In this document: positions 41,212 to 49,939 of the stretch, piece by piece
Layout: every line of letters begins with the position of its first letter
Numbering within the stretch: the stretch's first letter is position 1
NCBI RefSeq assembly: GCF_004339665.1
Contig: NZ_SMMU01000001.1
Coordinates: 1 to 64,000, forward strand
Direction of reading: 5' to 3'
From: Azotobacter chroococcum
GTDB lineage: Bacteria > Pseudomonadota > Gammaproteobacteria > Pseudomonadales > Pseudomonadaceae
Length of the DNA stretch: 64,000 nt
Position numbers and translations under genes: made by a program
The notes under the pieces: model-generated
Told to the model about the DNA's origin: nothing
Seen by the model: the letters and a program-made list of their open reading frames with translations, nothing else
The model's database searches: none

Positions 41212-41619
41212 ATGTTCCGCATCCTTGGAATCGACCATCTGGTGCTGCGCGTCGTCGACCTGGAGAAGATGCTGCGTTTCTACTGCGAGGCGCTGGGCTG
41301 CAGCGTCGAGCGCCGCCGGGATGACATCGGCCTGGTCCAGTTGCGCGCCGGGAGTGCGCTGATCGATCTGGTTCCCGTCGACGGCCAGTTGGGCAGCGCC
41401 GGCGGCGCCGCCCCGGGCAAGGAAGGACGCAATCTCGATCACTTCTGCCTGCGCATCGAGCCGTTCGACGAGGCGCTGATCCGTGCCCGGCTCGAAACCC
41501 ACGGCATCGCGACCGGCGCCGTGGAGTCGCGCTACGGGGCCGAAGGGATGGGGCCATCCCTCTACCTCACCGACCCGCAAGGCAATGTCGTCGAACTCAA
41601 GGGGCCAGCGGCCGCCTGA
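41212..41619 (+). CDS. VOC-family (glyoxalase-like) protein
   Basis: A 135-residue vicinal-oxygen-chelate protein. It has the paired beta-alpha-beta-beta-beta repeats with metal ligands His in GIDHLVLRV, His in LDHFCLRIE and Glu in GNVVELKGP. The substrate is undefined; members include glyoxalases, dioxygenases and antibiotic-resistance proteins. It is separated by 91 bases from the methyltransferase and by 7 bases from the next gene, with which it should form an operon. Confidence 0.85.
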   Translation: MFRILGIDHLVLRVVDLEKMLRFYCEALGCSVERRRDDIGLVQLRAGSALIDLVPVDGQLGSAGGAAPGKEGRNLDHFCLRIEPFDEALIRARLETHGIATGAVESRYGAEGMGPSLYLTDPQGNVVELKGPAAA

Positions 41620-41626
41620 GCCCTTC

Positions 41627-42091
41627 ATGACGAGCGACGCGGACCTCCTCGCGCAGATCGATGCCGCCTTCGCCGACGTCGGCAAGCCCGAGCACTTCAC
41701 CGATTACCGGCACTGCTGCGAGTGCGCCGAGCACGACGAGACGCTGCGCAGCCATGACCGGGACAGCCTGGAACTGCGCCACGTCGGCAATCCGGGCCGG
41801 GACCCGCTGTGCTTTGCATTGCCCCTGGGCCAGGCCTACTACCTGCCCGCGCTGGTCCGCCTCGCCCTCGCTCCGCCAAGCCGCGAGTACGGCTGGTATG
41901 CCGATCAGCTACTGTTCCACCTTTCTTCGGGCGGGGCCTGGAACCAGCTGTATTGCTACTGCACGTCCGAACAGCGGCGCGCCGTTGCTGCGCTGCTGGC
42001 GCATCTGGTCGAGACCCGCACCGAGGCGTTCGACGGCTTTCCGGAAGAGGACAGGCTGCTGCAGGCCTATGCGCTCTGGTCGGCCGCCTGA
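41627..42091 (+). CDS. Hypothetical protein
   Basis: A 154-residue soluble protein. The start has FTDYRHCCECAEHDETL (two adjacent Cys plus one), the middle GQAYYLPALVRLAL, and the C-terminal part is helical. The arrangement recalls short DUF6714-type proteins, but I am not sure. It is coupled to the VOC gene (7-base gap). No signal or membrane helix. Function unknown. Confidence 0.6.
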   Translation: MTSDADLLAQIDAAFADVGKPEHFTDYRHCCECAEHDETLRSHDRDSLELRHVGNPGRDPLCFALPLGQAYYLPALVRLALAPPSREYGWYADQLLFHLSSGGAWNQLYCYCTSEQRRAVAALLAHLVETRTEAFDGFPEEDRLLQAYALWSAA

Positions 42092-42205
42092 CCTCGCCAG
42101 CGGCGCCTCGCCCCTGTCCCGCGCCGGCGGTTACACTGCGCGCCCTGCCCGGGATCGATAAAAAACCCCGGGCCTCGCCAGGCAGTACAGAGAGACAACC
42201 CAGTC

Positions 42206-42865
42206 ATGATGGTTACCCAGAAACAGGTGGAGGCCGGCCAGGCCGTCTACACCCGGCGGACGCTCGCGCTCTACGACTTCGTGGTGCTCGGACTTTCCAA
42301 CCCCTTCATCTGGAAGTGCCCCACCCGCCGCCTCGAGAACCACTATGCGCACCACCTCAGCGCCAATCACCTGGATGTCGGGGTGGGCACCGGGTATTTC
42401 CTCGACCGCTGCCGCTTTCCCGCGGATGCGCCACGGGTGGCGCTGATGGACCTGAACCCGGACACCCTGGCGTTCGCCGCCCAGCGCATCGTCCGCTACG
42501 CGCCAAAGACTTACCGGCGCAATGTGCTGGAGCCGATCGCCTTCACCGGCGAAGGCTTCGACTCGGTCGGCGTCAACTACCTGCTGCACTGCCTTCCGGG
42601 TTCCCTCGCCGAGAAGGCTGTGGTCTTCGATCACCTCAAGGCGCTGATGAACCCCGGCGCCGTGATCTTCGGCAGCACCCTGCTGCAGGGCGGCGTCCCG
42701 CGCAGCGCCCTGGCGCGGGGTCTGATGGCCGCGTACAACCGCAAGGGAATTTTTTCCAACCGGGAAGACGATCTGGAAACCCTGCAGCACGAGCTTGGCC
42801 AGCGCTTCCACGAGGTCTCGGTCGAGGCGCTGGGCTGCGCCGCGCTGTTCTCGGGGCGGGCTTAG
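42206..42865 (+). CDS. Class I SAM-dependent methyltransferase
   Basis: 219 residues with a Rossmann methyltransferase core: motif I LDVGVGTGYFLDRC, motif II VALMDLNPDTLAFA and the later GFDSVGVNYLLHCLP. The N-terminal helix region (TLALYDFVVLGLSNPFIWKCP) is typical of small-molecule or lipid methyltransferases. It converges with, and overlaps by three or four bases, the last gene of the ars locus. Any role in modifying phenolic lipids is speculation based on position. Confidence 0.8.
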   Translation: MMVTQKQVEAGQAVYTRRTLALYDFVVLGLSNPFIWKCPTRRLENHYAHHLSANHLDVGVGTGYFLDRCRFPADAPRVALMDLNPDTLAFAAQRIVRYAPKTYRRNVLEPIAFTGEGFDSVGVNYLLHCLPGSLAEKAVVFDHLKALMNPGAVIFGSTLLQGGVPRSALARGLMAAYNRKGIFSNREDDLETLQHELGQRFHEVSVEALGCAALFSGRA

Positions 42866-43356
42866 GGCGCAGTCTGATCCACCCGGTACCAGGTGCGCGT
42901 TTCGCCAATCAGCGGTGTGCCGATGAAGCCCCGCAGCCGCAGTTGCCGCCCGCCCTTCTGCAGGGTCAGGCGGCAGTCGTAGACCTTGCCACTGTCCGGG
43001 TCGAGGATCTCGCCGTCCCCATAGCCCTCGCCCTCCTGCTTCACGCCGCTGAGGATGGTCATGCCGAGCAGCGGCTTGCCGCGACGCTCCCCCTCGCACT
43101 TGTCGCAGTAGGACGATTCGGCGTTCGGCCCGCGCAGGCCCTTCTCGATGATGCCCCGGTACTCGTCGTCCTGCCGGGCGATGCGGACCAGCGCGCGCGG
43201 CTCGCCGGTCCGCTCGTCGCGGATCATCCACAGTCCGATCAGCGGGTCGCTCGCCGTGGCGCTGGCGGCGCCGCTGGCGGCCAGCAGCATCACCAAGGCG
43301 CAGCAGACGCACAGCCGCCGCACGGCCGCATGGGAATTGCCCTCCCTGGCGTTCAT
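42862..43356 (-). CDS. DUF2147-family exported protein
   Basis: A 164-residue protein: signal peptide (about 1-37), then a DUF2147-type lipocalin-like beta domain starting DPLIGLWMIRDERTGEPRALVRI and including YDCRLTLQKGGRQLRLRGFIGTP. A CDKC pair is present. It starts one base after the acyltransferase stop, so it is the last gene of the phenolic-lipid operon. Function of the family is unknown; a lipid-binding role is possible. Confidence 0.8.
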   Translation of the reverse strand: MNAREGNSHAAVRRLCVCCALVMLLAASGAASATASDPLIGLWMIRDERTGEPRALVRIARQDDEYRGIIEKGLRGPNAESSYCDKCEGERRGKPLLGMTILSGVKQEGEGYGDGEILDPDSGKVYDCRLTLQKGGRQLRLRGFIGTPLIGETRTWYRVDQTAP

Positions 43357-43357
43357 T

Positions 43358-44725
43358 TCAGCGCCCCCCGGCGATGGCCCGAACGGCCGGGAGCGGGCGG
43401 TCCAACCGCTCGCGCAGGGCGGCCAGCTCGCGGCGGATGGCATCGCCGCGATAGTGCAGGAAGGCCCCGGTCTCCCCGCCGACCAGAACCTCCAGATAGG
43501 GCTCGGCGGCCGCGATCCCCTCGTCGCAATAGGTCTTGAGGGTCAGCAGGCTGTCGTCATCCTCCTCGATCTCGGTTTCCACCACCCGCTTGAGGCCCAG
43601 TTCCTGAACCAGTATGCCCAGCCCCACGCTGTCCTCGTCGGCGACGCCCTGGTGCAGAGGCAGATGCAGGGAGAAGTGCCGCTCGTCCACCCATACCGGC
43701 TCCAGCGGGGAGGCGCTGCGCAGCAGCTCCAGGGTGCGCGCCGTCTGCTCCAGGCTCTCCTGGTTGATGGCCGGCATGTACAGGCCGCGGCGGCCGGAGC
43801 CGGCGTAGGCCTTGCGCATGATGCCTTCGAGGTTGGGCTTGCGGCCCGCCGGCGAATGCACCCGCCCCGGATGGTCGCGACCGATGCCGCCGCCGAACTC
43901 GATGACCAGGCTCACCCCGTCGTCGATCGCCCGCTGCAGGCCGCTCATCCACTTCACCGGGTGGAACATCTGGAAGAACAGCGCGGCGCGCACCTGCTCC
44001 GGGTCGTCGGCGTGATAGTCGCCGGTATAGTTGGACAGGACCTTCAGCGCCGGGGCGCTCAGGGCGACGGCGTCGAGGTGGGGACGGTAGTACTCCGCGG
44101 CGCCGATCATCAGGTAGGTGTGGTAGGCGCCCTCGGTCTTCAGGTAGCGCCCGGCCTTGGCCCGGCCGAAGCGGGCGACGACGTCCGCCATGAGTGCTTC
44201 CAGGTCGCTCTCGAAGCCGCAGACCACGGTCTGGTCGGGCAGGTTGCAGCCGCCGATGCCGCAGTAGCGCGCCTCGGCAAGCGGCTTGATGGAGTCGAGG
44301 TCGAGGCGGAAGGCGGCCATCTGCCCGCGACCGAACTCCGACATCAGCCGGCCGCGCATGCGGATCAGCCGCAGCGCATCCTCGAACTGCAGGGCGCCGG
44401 CGGCGACCAGCGCGGAATACTCGCCCAGGCTGTGCCCGGCCAGCACGCTCGGCGCCCATGTTCCGCCGGTCAGGTCGCGGAACGCCGCGAGGCAGGCCAT
44501 GGAATGGGTGAGCAGCGCGATCTGGGTGAATTCGGTGCTGTTGAGCCGTTCTTCCGGCCCCTGGAAGGACAGTTCCGCCACGTCGAAGCCCATCGCCTGG
44601 CTCGCTCGCTCGTAGAGATCGCGCACGCAGGAAAAGTGCCGGTGGATGTCGCTCCCCATGCCGACGTACTGCGAGCCTTGCCCGGGGAACACGAACATGA
44701 TGTTGGGACTGGAAACCTGGCTCAT
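43358..44725 (-). CDS. FabD-like malonyl/acyl transferase with C-terminal extension
   Basis: 455 residues. The first 300 are a FabD-type acyltransferase: VFPGQGSQYVGMG, nucleophile Ser99 in GHSLGEYSAL, an active-site His in GAYHTYL and VIEFGGG near the end of the fold. About 150 further residues are not part of usual FabD (about 310 residues) and match nothing I recognize. ATG 44723-44725 has AGGGAG nine bases upstream. In the ars operon it may supply malonyl units in trans to ArsA, ArsB or ArsC, or acylate a product. Role inferred. Confidence 0.8.
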   Translation of the reverse strand: MSQVSSPNIMFVFPGQGSQYVGMGSDIHRHFSCVRDLYERASQAMGFDVAELSFQGPEERLNSTEFTQIALLTHSMACLAAFRDLTGGTWAPSVLAGHSLGEYSALVAAGALQFEDALRLIRMRGRLMSEFGRGQMAAFRLDLDSIKPLAEARYCGIGGCNLPDQTVVCGFESDLEALMADVVARFGRAKAGRYLKTEGAYHTYLMIGAAEYYRPHLDAVALSAPALKVLSNYTGDYHADDPEQVRAALFFQMFHPVKWMSGLQRAIDDGVSLVIEFGGGIGRDHPGRVHSPAGRKPNLEGIMRKAYAGSGRRGLYMPAINQESLEQTARTLELLRSASPLEPVWVDERHFSLHLPLHQGVADEDSVGLGILVQELGLKRVVETEIEEDDDSLLTLKTYCDEGIAAAEPYLEVLVGGETGAFLHYRGDAIRRELAALRERLDRPLPAVRAIAGGR

Positions 44726-44801
44726 GGAAAAACTCCCTGTATGGATCGAGCACCGGGCATCGCCGCCCGGACCGTCAAACACGCGGGGGCGCCCGCGCGC
44801 G

Positions 44802-46157
44802 TCATGCCACCTGGGTAATGGCGCCATCCGGCAACGGCCGCCCCCTCCGGTCGGTAATGCCCAGGTGTTGCAGCACACGGTCGGTCATGCGATCGGCCGT
44901 GAAGCGCTCCGCCAGCGGGCGGGCATTCCCTGCCAGCTCGCGGTGGAGTGTCGCGTTCGTCAGCAGCCTCTCCAGCTGCCGGGCCAGGTCGCCGCTGTCC
45001 CAGGCGGCGAAGGTCAAGCCCCCGGCCCGCTCGCCGTCACGCATCACTTCGGTGACGCCGCCGTAGTCGGGCACCAGCACCGGCGTGCCATGGCTCATCG
45101 CCTCGGCCACCACCAGGCCGAAGGCCTCCCGATTCACCGAGGGATAGACCACGCAGTGGCTGTGGGCGAACAGCGTGTCGCGGATCTCCCGGGGGACCGC
45201 CCCGGCCTGGTGTATCGGCAGACCGAGATGGTCGGCGAGATCGGCGATGACCTTCTTGCAGGATTCGCCCTTGGCGGTGGCGCCGCAGACCACCAGTTGC
45301 AGCGGGACACCGCGCGCCTTCAGCAGCCGGGCGGCATAGAGCAGCAGGTCGATGCCCTTCTCGGCCTCCTGGCGGCCGAAGTAGGTGACGATGGGGATGT
45401 CCTCCCGCAGCCTGGGGAAGAGCTTCCTGAGCCCCGCCCGCAGCGGCTGGGCCGACGGGGCGGGCAGTTCGATGCCGTTGTAGAGCACGCACATGCGCTC
45501 CCGGGAAACCTTCAGCTCGACGGCGATCCGCTCGAGGTAGTCGTGGCTGACCAGCAGGGCCGGCCAGCGCGAGCCGGCGACGGCCTCGTTGAGGCGGCTG
45601 CGGTAGGTCTCGAACAGGCCGCTCCGCCGGGCATAGTCGGCGAACTGCTCGTCGCCCTGGAAGGTCAGCACGTAGTCGAAATCGAGTCCGCCCTGGCGCT
45701 TGGCGGCCAGGGCGAGCATGCCGAGGGAGGCGAAGCTCATCATCAGATGGCTGACCCCGTCCCGGGCGATGAAGCGGCGCAGGCGGCGGACCAGGCCGGC
45801 ATCGGAGTCCGGCGCCGCATGCAGCGAACAGATGAGGTGGGTGAGCATGCGGTCGACGAAGCCGTTGAGGCTCTGGGTGACGCGCACCCGCAGCTTCAGC
45901 GGGAGCAGGAAGGCGGCTGAACCGACCACCTGGTCCATGAACGCCGAGGGCCGCCGGAACTGGTAGCGCGTGCCGTGGCAGAGCAGCCGGTGTTCGATCC
46001 CCGGATCGGCCAGTTCGGGATTCCACTCCATCATCCAGTAGACCAGCACCTTGTAACCGCGTCGGTGCAGGATATTGGCGAGAGTCAGGTCACGAATCGT
46101 GGAGCCCAGGTAGGACCCACTGCCAATGGTGACGAACGCAAAAGTCGGCTTGCTCAT
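44802..46157 (-). CDS. GT4-like glycosyltransferase
   Basis: A 451-residue GT-B-fold glycosyltransferase. An N-terminal Rossmann-like domain starts FAFVTIGSGSYLGSTIRDL. The C-terminal donor domain has VTYFGRQEAEKGIDLLLYAARLL and the E-x7-E-type motif REAFGLVVAEAMSHGTPVLV. No membrane helix is obvious. It lies inside the phenolic-lipid operon between an outer-membrane protein and the FabD-like gene. Azotobacter cyst lipids are known to include galactosides of alkylresorcinols, so a resorcinol glycosyltransferase is an attractive inference. Confidence 0.82.
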   Translation of the reverse strand: MSKPTFAFVTIGSGSYLGSTIRDLTLANILHRRGYKVLVYWMMEWNPELADPGIEHRLLCHGTRYQFRRPSAFMDQVVGSAAFLLPLKLRVRVTQSLNGFVDRMLTHLICSLHAAPDSDAGLVRRLRRFIARDGVSHLMMSFASLGMLALAAKRQGGLDFDYVLTFQGDEQFADYARRSGLFETYRSRLNEAVAGSRWPALLVSHDYLERIAVELKVSRERMCVLYNGIELPAPSAQPLRAGLRKLFPRLREDIPIVTYFGRQEAEKGIDLLLYAARLLKARGVPLQLVVCGATAKGESCKKVIADLADHLGLPIHQAGAVPREIRDTLFAHSHCVVYPSVNREAFGLVVAEAMSHGTPVLVPDYGGVTEVMRDGERAGGLTFAAWDSGDLARQLERLLTNATLHRELAGNARPLAERFTADRMTDRVLQHLGITDRRGRPLPDGAITQVA

Positions 46158-46228
46158 GCGGCCTCCAGTCCATGGGAGGATGGCAACGGACGAGATCGCG
46201 ACCGTTGCCTCCCCTGCTCGGTGAACGC

Positions 46229-47479
46229 TCAGAACGTGTAGCTAACTCCGGTAAACACCGAGTAGCGCAACAGCGTCCCGAACTCGTCGTCGTCGCCCCC
46301 GGTGAAGATGTTGCCCGTGAAATAGGCCTGGACGTGGTTGGTCAGGTCGTATTCGAGAATACCGGTGAAACGCTGGGACTCGTCGTCCAGGTTTCTCAGG
46401 TAACGGATGTTGTATTCCAGATCCGGGATCGAGGTGTTGTCGGTGACCTGGACCATCGCGTAGCTCTGCCGGTGGAGAACGTTCCGGCCTTCGAACTGGC
46501 CGGTCAGGACGCACCCGATCATGGGCTCGTCGTCGCAGCCGTTGTTGTCGCGCAGGTACTCGACGTTGACGGTCGGACCGATCTCGAGGGTATAGGAGGC
46601 GCCGAACTGGTAGCCGGTCTTGCCCTCGTGCTTGACGTTGCCCTCGGTATAGAGAAGCAGCGCATCCGAGGCGTTCCAGCCGGCGAAGAAGCCGGTCTGG
46701 TGCTGGTCGCTCTCCCGGTAGGAGTGGATGATCGAGGCGTAGCCGGAGGAGCCGGTGTAATCGAGCTTCACCGCGTAGATCTTCTCGAACTCCTCGTCCG
46801 AGAGTCGGCCGGTGCCCACCGAGGGCTGGCCCGTCATGTAGCCTTCGACGTCGTCCGAACGTCCCGGACCGTAGTTGTAGATCGTCGAGAGCGTCCAGTT
46901 TTCGTTGGGAATCCAGATCGCCCGGTAGTAGTCCAGGCCGGGAACCTCGACGCGCGGGTTGTTGCGCCCGTTGTCGCGGGTGAAGGGGTTGGACAGCGAG
47001 AGGATCACCGACGGACCCCACTGCAGATTCTCCCGCCCGTAGGAGAGGGTCAGCTCGTCGAAGGGCCGGTAGCGCACCCAGCCTTCGGTGAGGAACAGCT
47101 CCGAGCTGTCCTGGTCGTCGCCATCGCGCGGGCCGTCCTCCCATTTCTCCCAGATCGCCTCGGCGCGCGGCTTGAGGGCGAACTCCCAGTTGCGGAAGTT
47201 CAGGTTCAGGTCCGCCCGCGGGTTGAGCACCCACTGGTAGCGCGGTATCTCGGCGGCGTTGTCGGGGTTGAGGGTTGAGTCCTCGGTTTCCTGGACCAGG
47301 GTGTAGGCCATGAGGTTGACGCGCGAATAGAAGCCGCTTGCCAGCTCATCGGCCAGGCTCATCCGCTCCTCGCCCAGCTCGGGAAGCTCGGCCGCGCCCA
47401 CCACACCTGCCTGGATTGCCATGCCCGCCAGAGGCAATACCAGTCCCAAACGATGCGCCATCCTTGCCATCTCTTCCAT
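46229..47479 (-). CDS. Outer-membrane beta-barrel protein
   Basis: About 416 residues with a signal peptide (MAHRLGLVLPLAGMAIQAGVVGA) and many alternating amphipathic strands. The protein ends in an aromatic SYTF, the outer-membrane assembly signal. Segments such as RYQWVLNPRADLNLNF and LSYGRENLQWGPSVILSLSNPF recall DUF1302/porin-like proteins. Three in-frame ATG codons (47479, 47470, 47461) could each start it. In the operon it follows the LolA-like carrier and could be the outer-membrane acceptor or pore for lipid export. Confidence 0.75.
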   Translation of the reverse strand: MEEMARMAHRLGLVLPLAGMAIQAGVVGAAELPELGEERMSLADELASGFYSRVNLMAYTLVQETEDSTLNPDNAAEIPRYQWVLNPRADLNLNFRNWEFALKPRAEAIWEKWEDGPRDGDDQDSSELFLTEGWVRYRPFDELTLSYGRENLQWGPSVILSLSNPFTRDNGRNNPRVEVPGLDYYRAIWIPNENWTLSTIYNYGPGRSDDVEGYMTGQPSVGTGRLSDEEFEKIYAVKLDYTGSSGYASIIHSYRESDQHQTGFFAGWNASDALLLYTEGNVKHEGKTGYQFGASYTLEIGPTVNVEYLRDNNGCDDEPMIGCVLTGQFEGRNVLHRQSYAMVQVTDNTSIPDLEYNIRYLRNLDDESQRFTGILEYDLTNHVQAYFTGNIFTGGDDDEFGTLLRYSVFTGVSYTF

Positions 47480-47633
47480 CCCTGTAATATCCGAAGTTGT
47501 CCATACTGCGTTGACTACCCTGAACGGGTTGTTGAGCCCAAAAGGGTAAGTATGGAGCGCTCCGTATTGCAGAGGCAATGCCGAGCCGGCCATCCGTGGC
47601 GTCTCTCTCATGCCGGAGCGCTCCATACCAGGC

Positions 47634-48647
47634 TCACTTCATGAACAAATTGATATTAAAGATGAAGTCCGGCAGCGGCGCGAGTTTTGGCTTGGTCATG
47701 CTCAGGGTGGTGACATCGCCGCTCATCAGCTCCTCGTAGATGGCGATCTCGGAGATGAAGGGGCGCGCCTCACCATTGATCGTCACCGTGCTGCCGTACT
47801 GCATGTTGGCCGATTTGAAGCGCTTGCCCGACAGCGTGTAGTAGTCCGCCTTCACTCCCACCATGCGCTTCTTGTCCACCCAGTAGACGATCCGGTCGTA
47901 GGTGGTCTTCGAATTGCGCGCCTTGAGGTCGAAGACGTAGCACTCCACCCCATCCACGGTTTCGTCGGGCAGCCGCGTCGCATCGTAGTCCTCGGCGTAG
48001 TTGGTCGAGGCGACGTCGCCGTAGGAGGCCTGACCCATCAGCTTCTGGCGCAGCGAGATGGGGATCGGCTTGCTCAGGCCCGGCTTGTGGAACCACATGT
48101 TGTTGTCGAGCATGAGCAGCTTCTGCCCCTTGGACTTCGGCGGCGCGATGTTGAGCCCCGAGATGTTGAAGCCGCGCGCCTTGATGTCGTAGAGCATGCT
48201 GTCGGTGCGGCCCCTCTCGTTGGCTTCGATCGCCACGTTCCAGGCGATGCCCTGCAGGTTGCCGCGCGACTCGTCGGCCCGCTTGAGGATCTGGTAGGGA
48301 TCCTCGGCGGAGCTGGCGAGCGGGGTCGGCGTGGAGGCCTTGGCCACCTGCGGAATCGCCTTGGCCTCGGGCTCGGGGCGTGCCGGCACGCTCGTCTGGG
48401 AAGACTGACTGGCGGGCGGGCTGGCGGCCTGGGAGGCCGCCGGGGCCTTCGACTCCACCGGCGCCGGCAGGGAAGTGGCTGCCCGCTCGGCGGGCTTGTC
48501 GTCATCGTCGCTGCCGAACAGCCGGCTGAAGAAGCCCCGGCCATCCTCCCCGGCAGTCTTCGCAGAGGGTGCAGTGTTCTCCGCGACGGCCAGGGTGCTG
48601 ATCAGCAGTGCCAGACCGAATGCGGAAATGCGGGAAAGTCCTTTCAT
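47634..48647 (-). CDS. LolA-like outer-membrane lipoprotein-sorting protein
   Basis: 337 residues: signal peptide (1-22), a disordered Ala/Pro/Ser-rich linker (about 50-115) and a C-terminal domain of about 220 residues of the outer-membrane lipoprotein-sorting type. That domain is a half-barrel expected to shield a lipid, with GVECYVFDLKARNSKTTYDRIVYWVDKKRMVGVKADYYTLSGK as its signature strand region (given by position, about 230-275). It follows the ABC permease by 41 bases. With the Lol-like ABC pair it suggests periplasmic lipid shuttling. Confidence 0.82.
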   Translation of the reverse strand: MKGLSRISAFGLALLISTLAVAENTAPSAKTAGEDGRGFFSRLFGSDDDDKPAERAATSLPAPVESKAPAASQAASPPASQSSQTSVPARPEPEAKAIPQVAKASTPTPLASSAEDPYQILKRADESRGNLQGIAWNVAIEANERGRTDSMLYDIKARGFNISGLNIAPPKSKGQKLLMLDNNMWFHKPGLSKPIPISLRQKLMGQASYGDVASTNYAEDYDATRLPDETVDGVECYVFDLKARNSKTTYDRIVYWVDKKRMVGVKADYYTLSGKRFKSANMQYGSTVTINGEARPFISEIAIYEELMSGDVTTLSMTKPKLAPLPDFIFNINLFMK

Positions 48648-48688
48648 CTCTCAAAATCTCCGTCGGTTCGAAAACCTGTCCCAGCGGC

Positions 48689-49939
48689 TCATACATGTCC
48701 CAGAGCGCCGACGATTTCCATCCGCGCCGCCTTGCGTGCCGGAAGGCTCGCCGCCAGCAGGGACAGCACCAGCAAAGCCAGCATGCTCCAGAGCATTTCC
48801 TGGGGCACCAGGTAGACCTCCAGCGGAATGCGCCGGGTAATCTGCGGCGGAATCCAGGTCGGCTCCAGGGTGGCGATGCTCGACCACACGGCGAGGGTGA
48901 GCAGCACCCCGACCAGCGAGCCGAACAGGCCGAGCAGCATGCTTTCCAGCGCGAACAGCCCGACGATGCCGCGACGCTTCACGCCCAGGGCGCGCAGCGT
49001 GCCGATCTCCCGGGTGCGCTCCATGATCGCCATGCCCACGGTGTTGACCACACTCATCACCACGATGGTGAAGACGATCAGGAAGGCGAACAGGAAGATC
49101 ACGTCGAACATGTTCTTGACCTTGGTGTAGAAGGTCGACAGCTCGTTCCAGGTCTTGATCTCGATATCCAGGCCGCGGGCGACCAGCTCGCTCTGCAGGG
49201 TCGCGCGCATCGACTCGGTGAGCAGGCCGTCATTGAGCAGGACGTTGATCCGGTCGACGCTGGTGGTGTCGTAGAGGTTCTGGGCGAACTCCAGGCTGAC
49301 CAGCATCAGCTTGTCCTCCAGCGCCTCGACCGGCGAGTTGAAGGTCTGCAGCATCTGGCCATCGAGGGCGTTGATCTGCCCGTTCACGGTCGGCGCCATC
49401 ACCACCACGGTATCGCCCTGCTTGAACCTGAGCTGGTCGGCCAGCCCCTGGCTCATGCCCAGGCCGTTGGGGGTTTCGTCGCTCATGGGCTCGCCGTCGA
49501 ACAGCTGCATGTTGCCGACCTTGGTCCGCGAGCGGCTGCGGATGACATCGACCTTCGACGACACCCGCCCACTGGCGAGGAAGATGGTCGACACCTCGCC
49601 GTTGCTGACCAGGCCGGAAATGTTCAGCTCGGGGGTTGAGATGCGGATCTCCGGATGGGCCTGCAGCACCTCGTCGATCACCCGCACATCCTCCTCGTTG
49701 AGCAGGTAGCGCGTCGGGTCGAGCTTGCCCTCGTTGAGGAAGCCCTTCTTGAAGATCGACATGTGGCCGTTGCCCTGGATGTGGATGTAGGAGTCCTCCA
49801 GGCTGGTGAAGATGTAGGCGGTGAAGCCGCCCAGGGCGTTGACCGCGGCGAAGCCGAGGCCGATCGCCATCACGGTGAACAGCGAGCGGCGGCCGTTGCG
49901 GAACAGGTTCCGCGTGGCGAGCTTGAACCAGGTGATCAT
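48689..49939 (-). CDS. FtsX/LolC-type ABC transporter permease
   Basis: A 416-residue MacB/LolCE-type membrane subunit: one N-terminal helix (about 18-45), a large periplasmic domain (about 50-265) and three C-terminal helices with the FtsX-domain core VVNTVGMAIMERTREIGTLRALGVKRRGI. Mechanotransmission transporters of this type extract lipids or lipoproteins from the inner membrane instead of pumping across it. It overlaps the ATPase gene by four bases. The likely cargo is the phenolic lipid, by context. Confidence 0.88.
   Translation of the reverse strand: MITWFKLATRNLFRNGRRSLFTVMAIGLGFAAVNALGGFTAYIFTSLEDSYIHIQGNGHMSIFKKGFLNEGKLDPTRYLLNEEDVRVIDEVLQAHPEIRISTPELNISGLVSNGEVSTIFLASGRVSSKVDVIRSRSRTKVGNMQLFDGEPMSDETPNGLGMSQGLADQLRFKQGDTVVVMAPTVNGQINALDGQMLQTFNSPVEALEDKLMLVSLEFAQNLYDTTSVDRINVLLNDGLLTESMRATLQSELVARGLDIEIKTWNELSTFYTKVKNMFDVIFLFAFLIVFTIVVMSVVNTVGMAIMERTREIGTLRALGVKRRGIVGLFALESMLLGLFGSLVGVLLTLAVWSSIATLEPTWIPPQITRRIPLEVYLVPQEMLWSMLALLVLSLLAASLPARKAARMEIVGALGHV

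Noticed and set aside
43614-44818. Open plus-strand frames opposite the FabD-like gene
   Set aside because: The minus-strand gene has FPGQGSQ and GHSLGE motifs and a good ribosome site; the plus frames are shadows.
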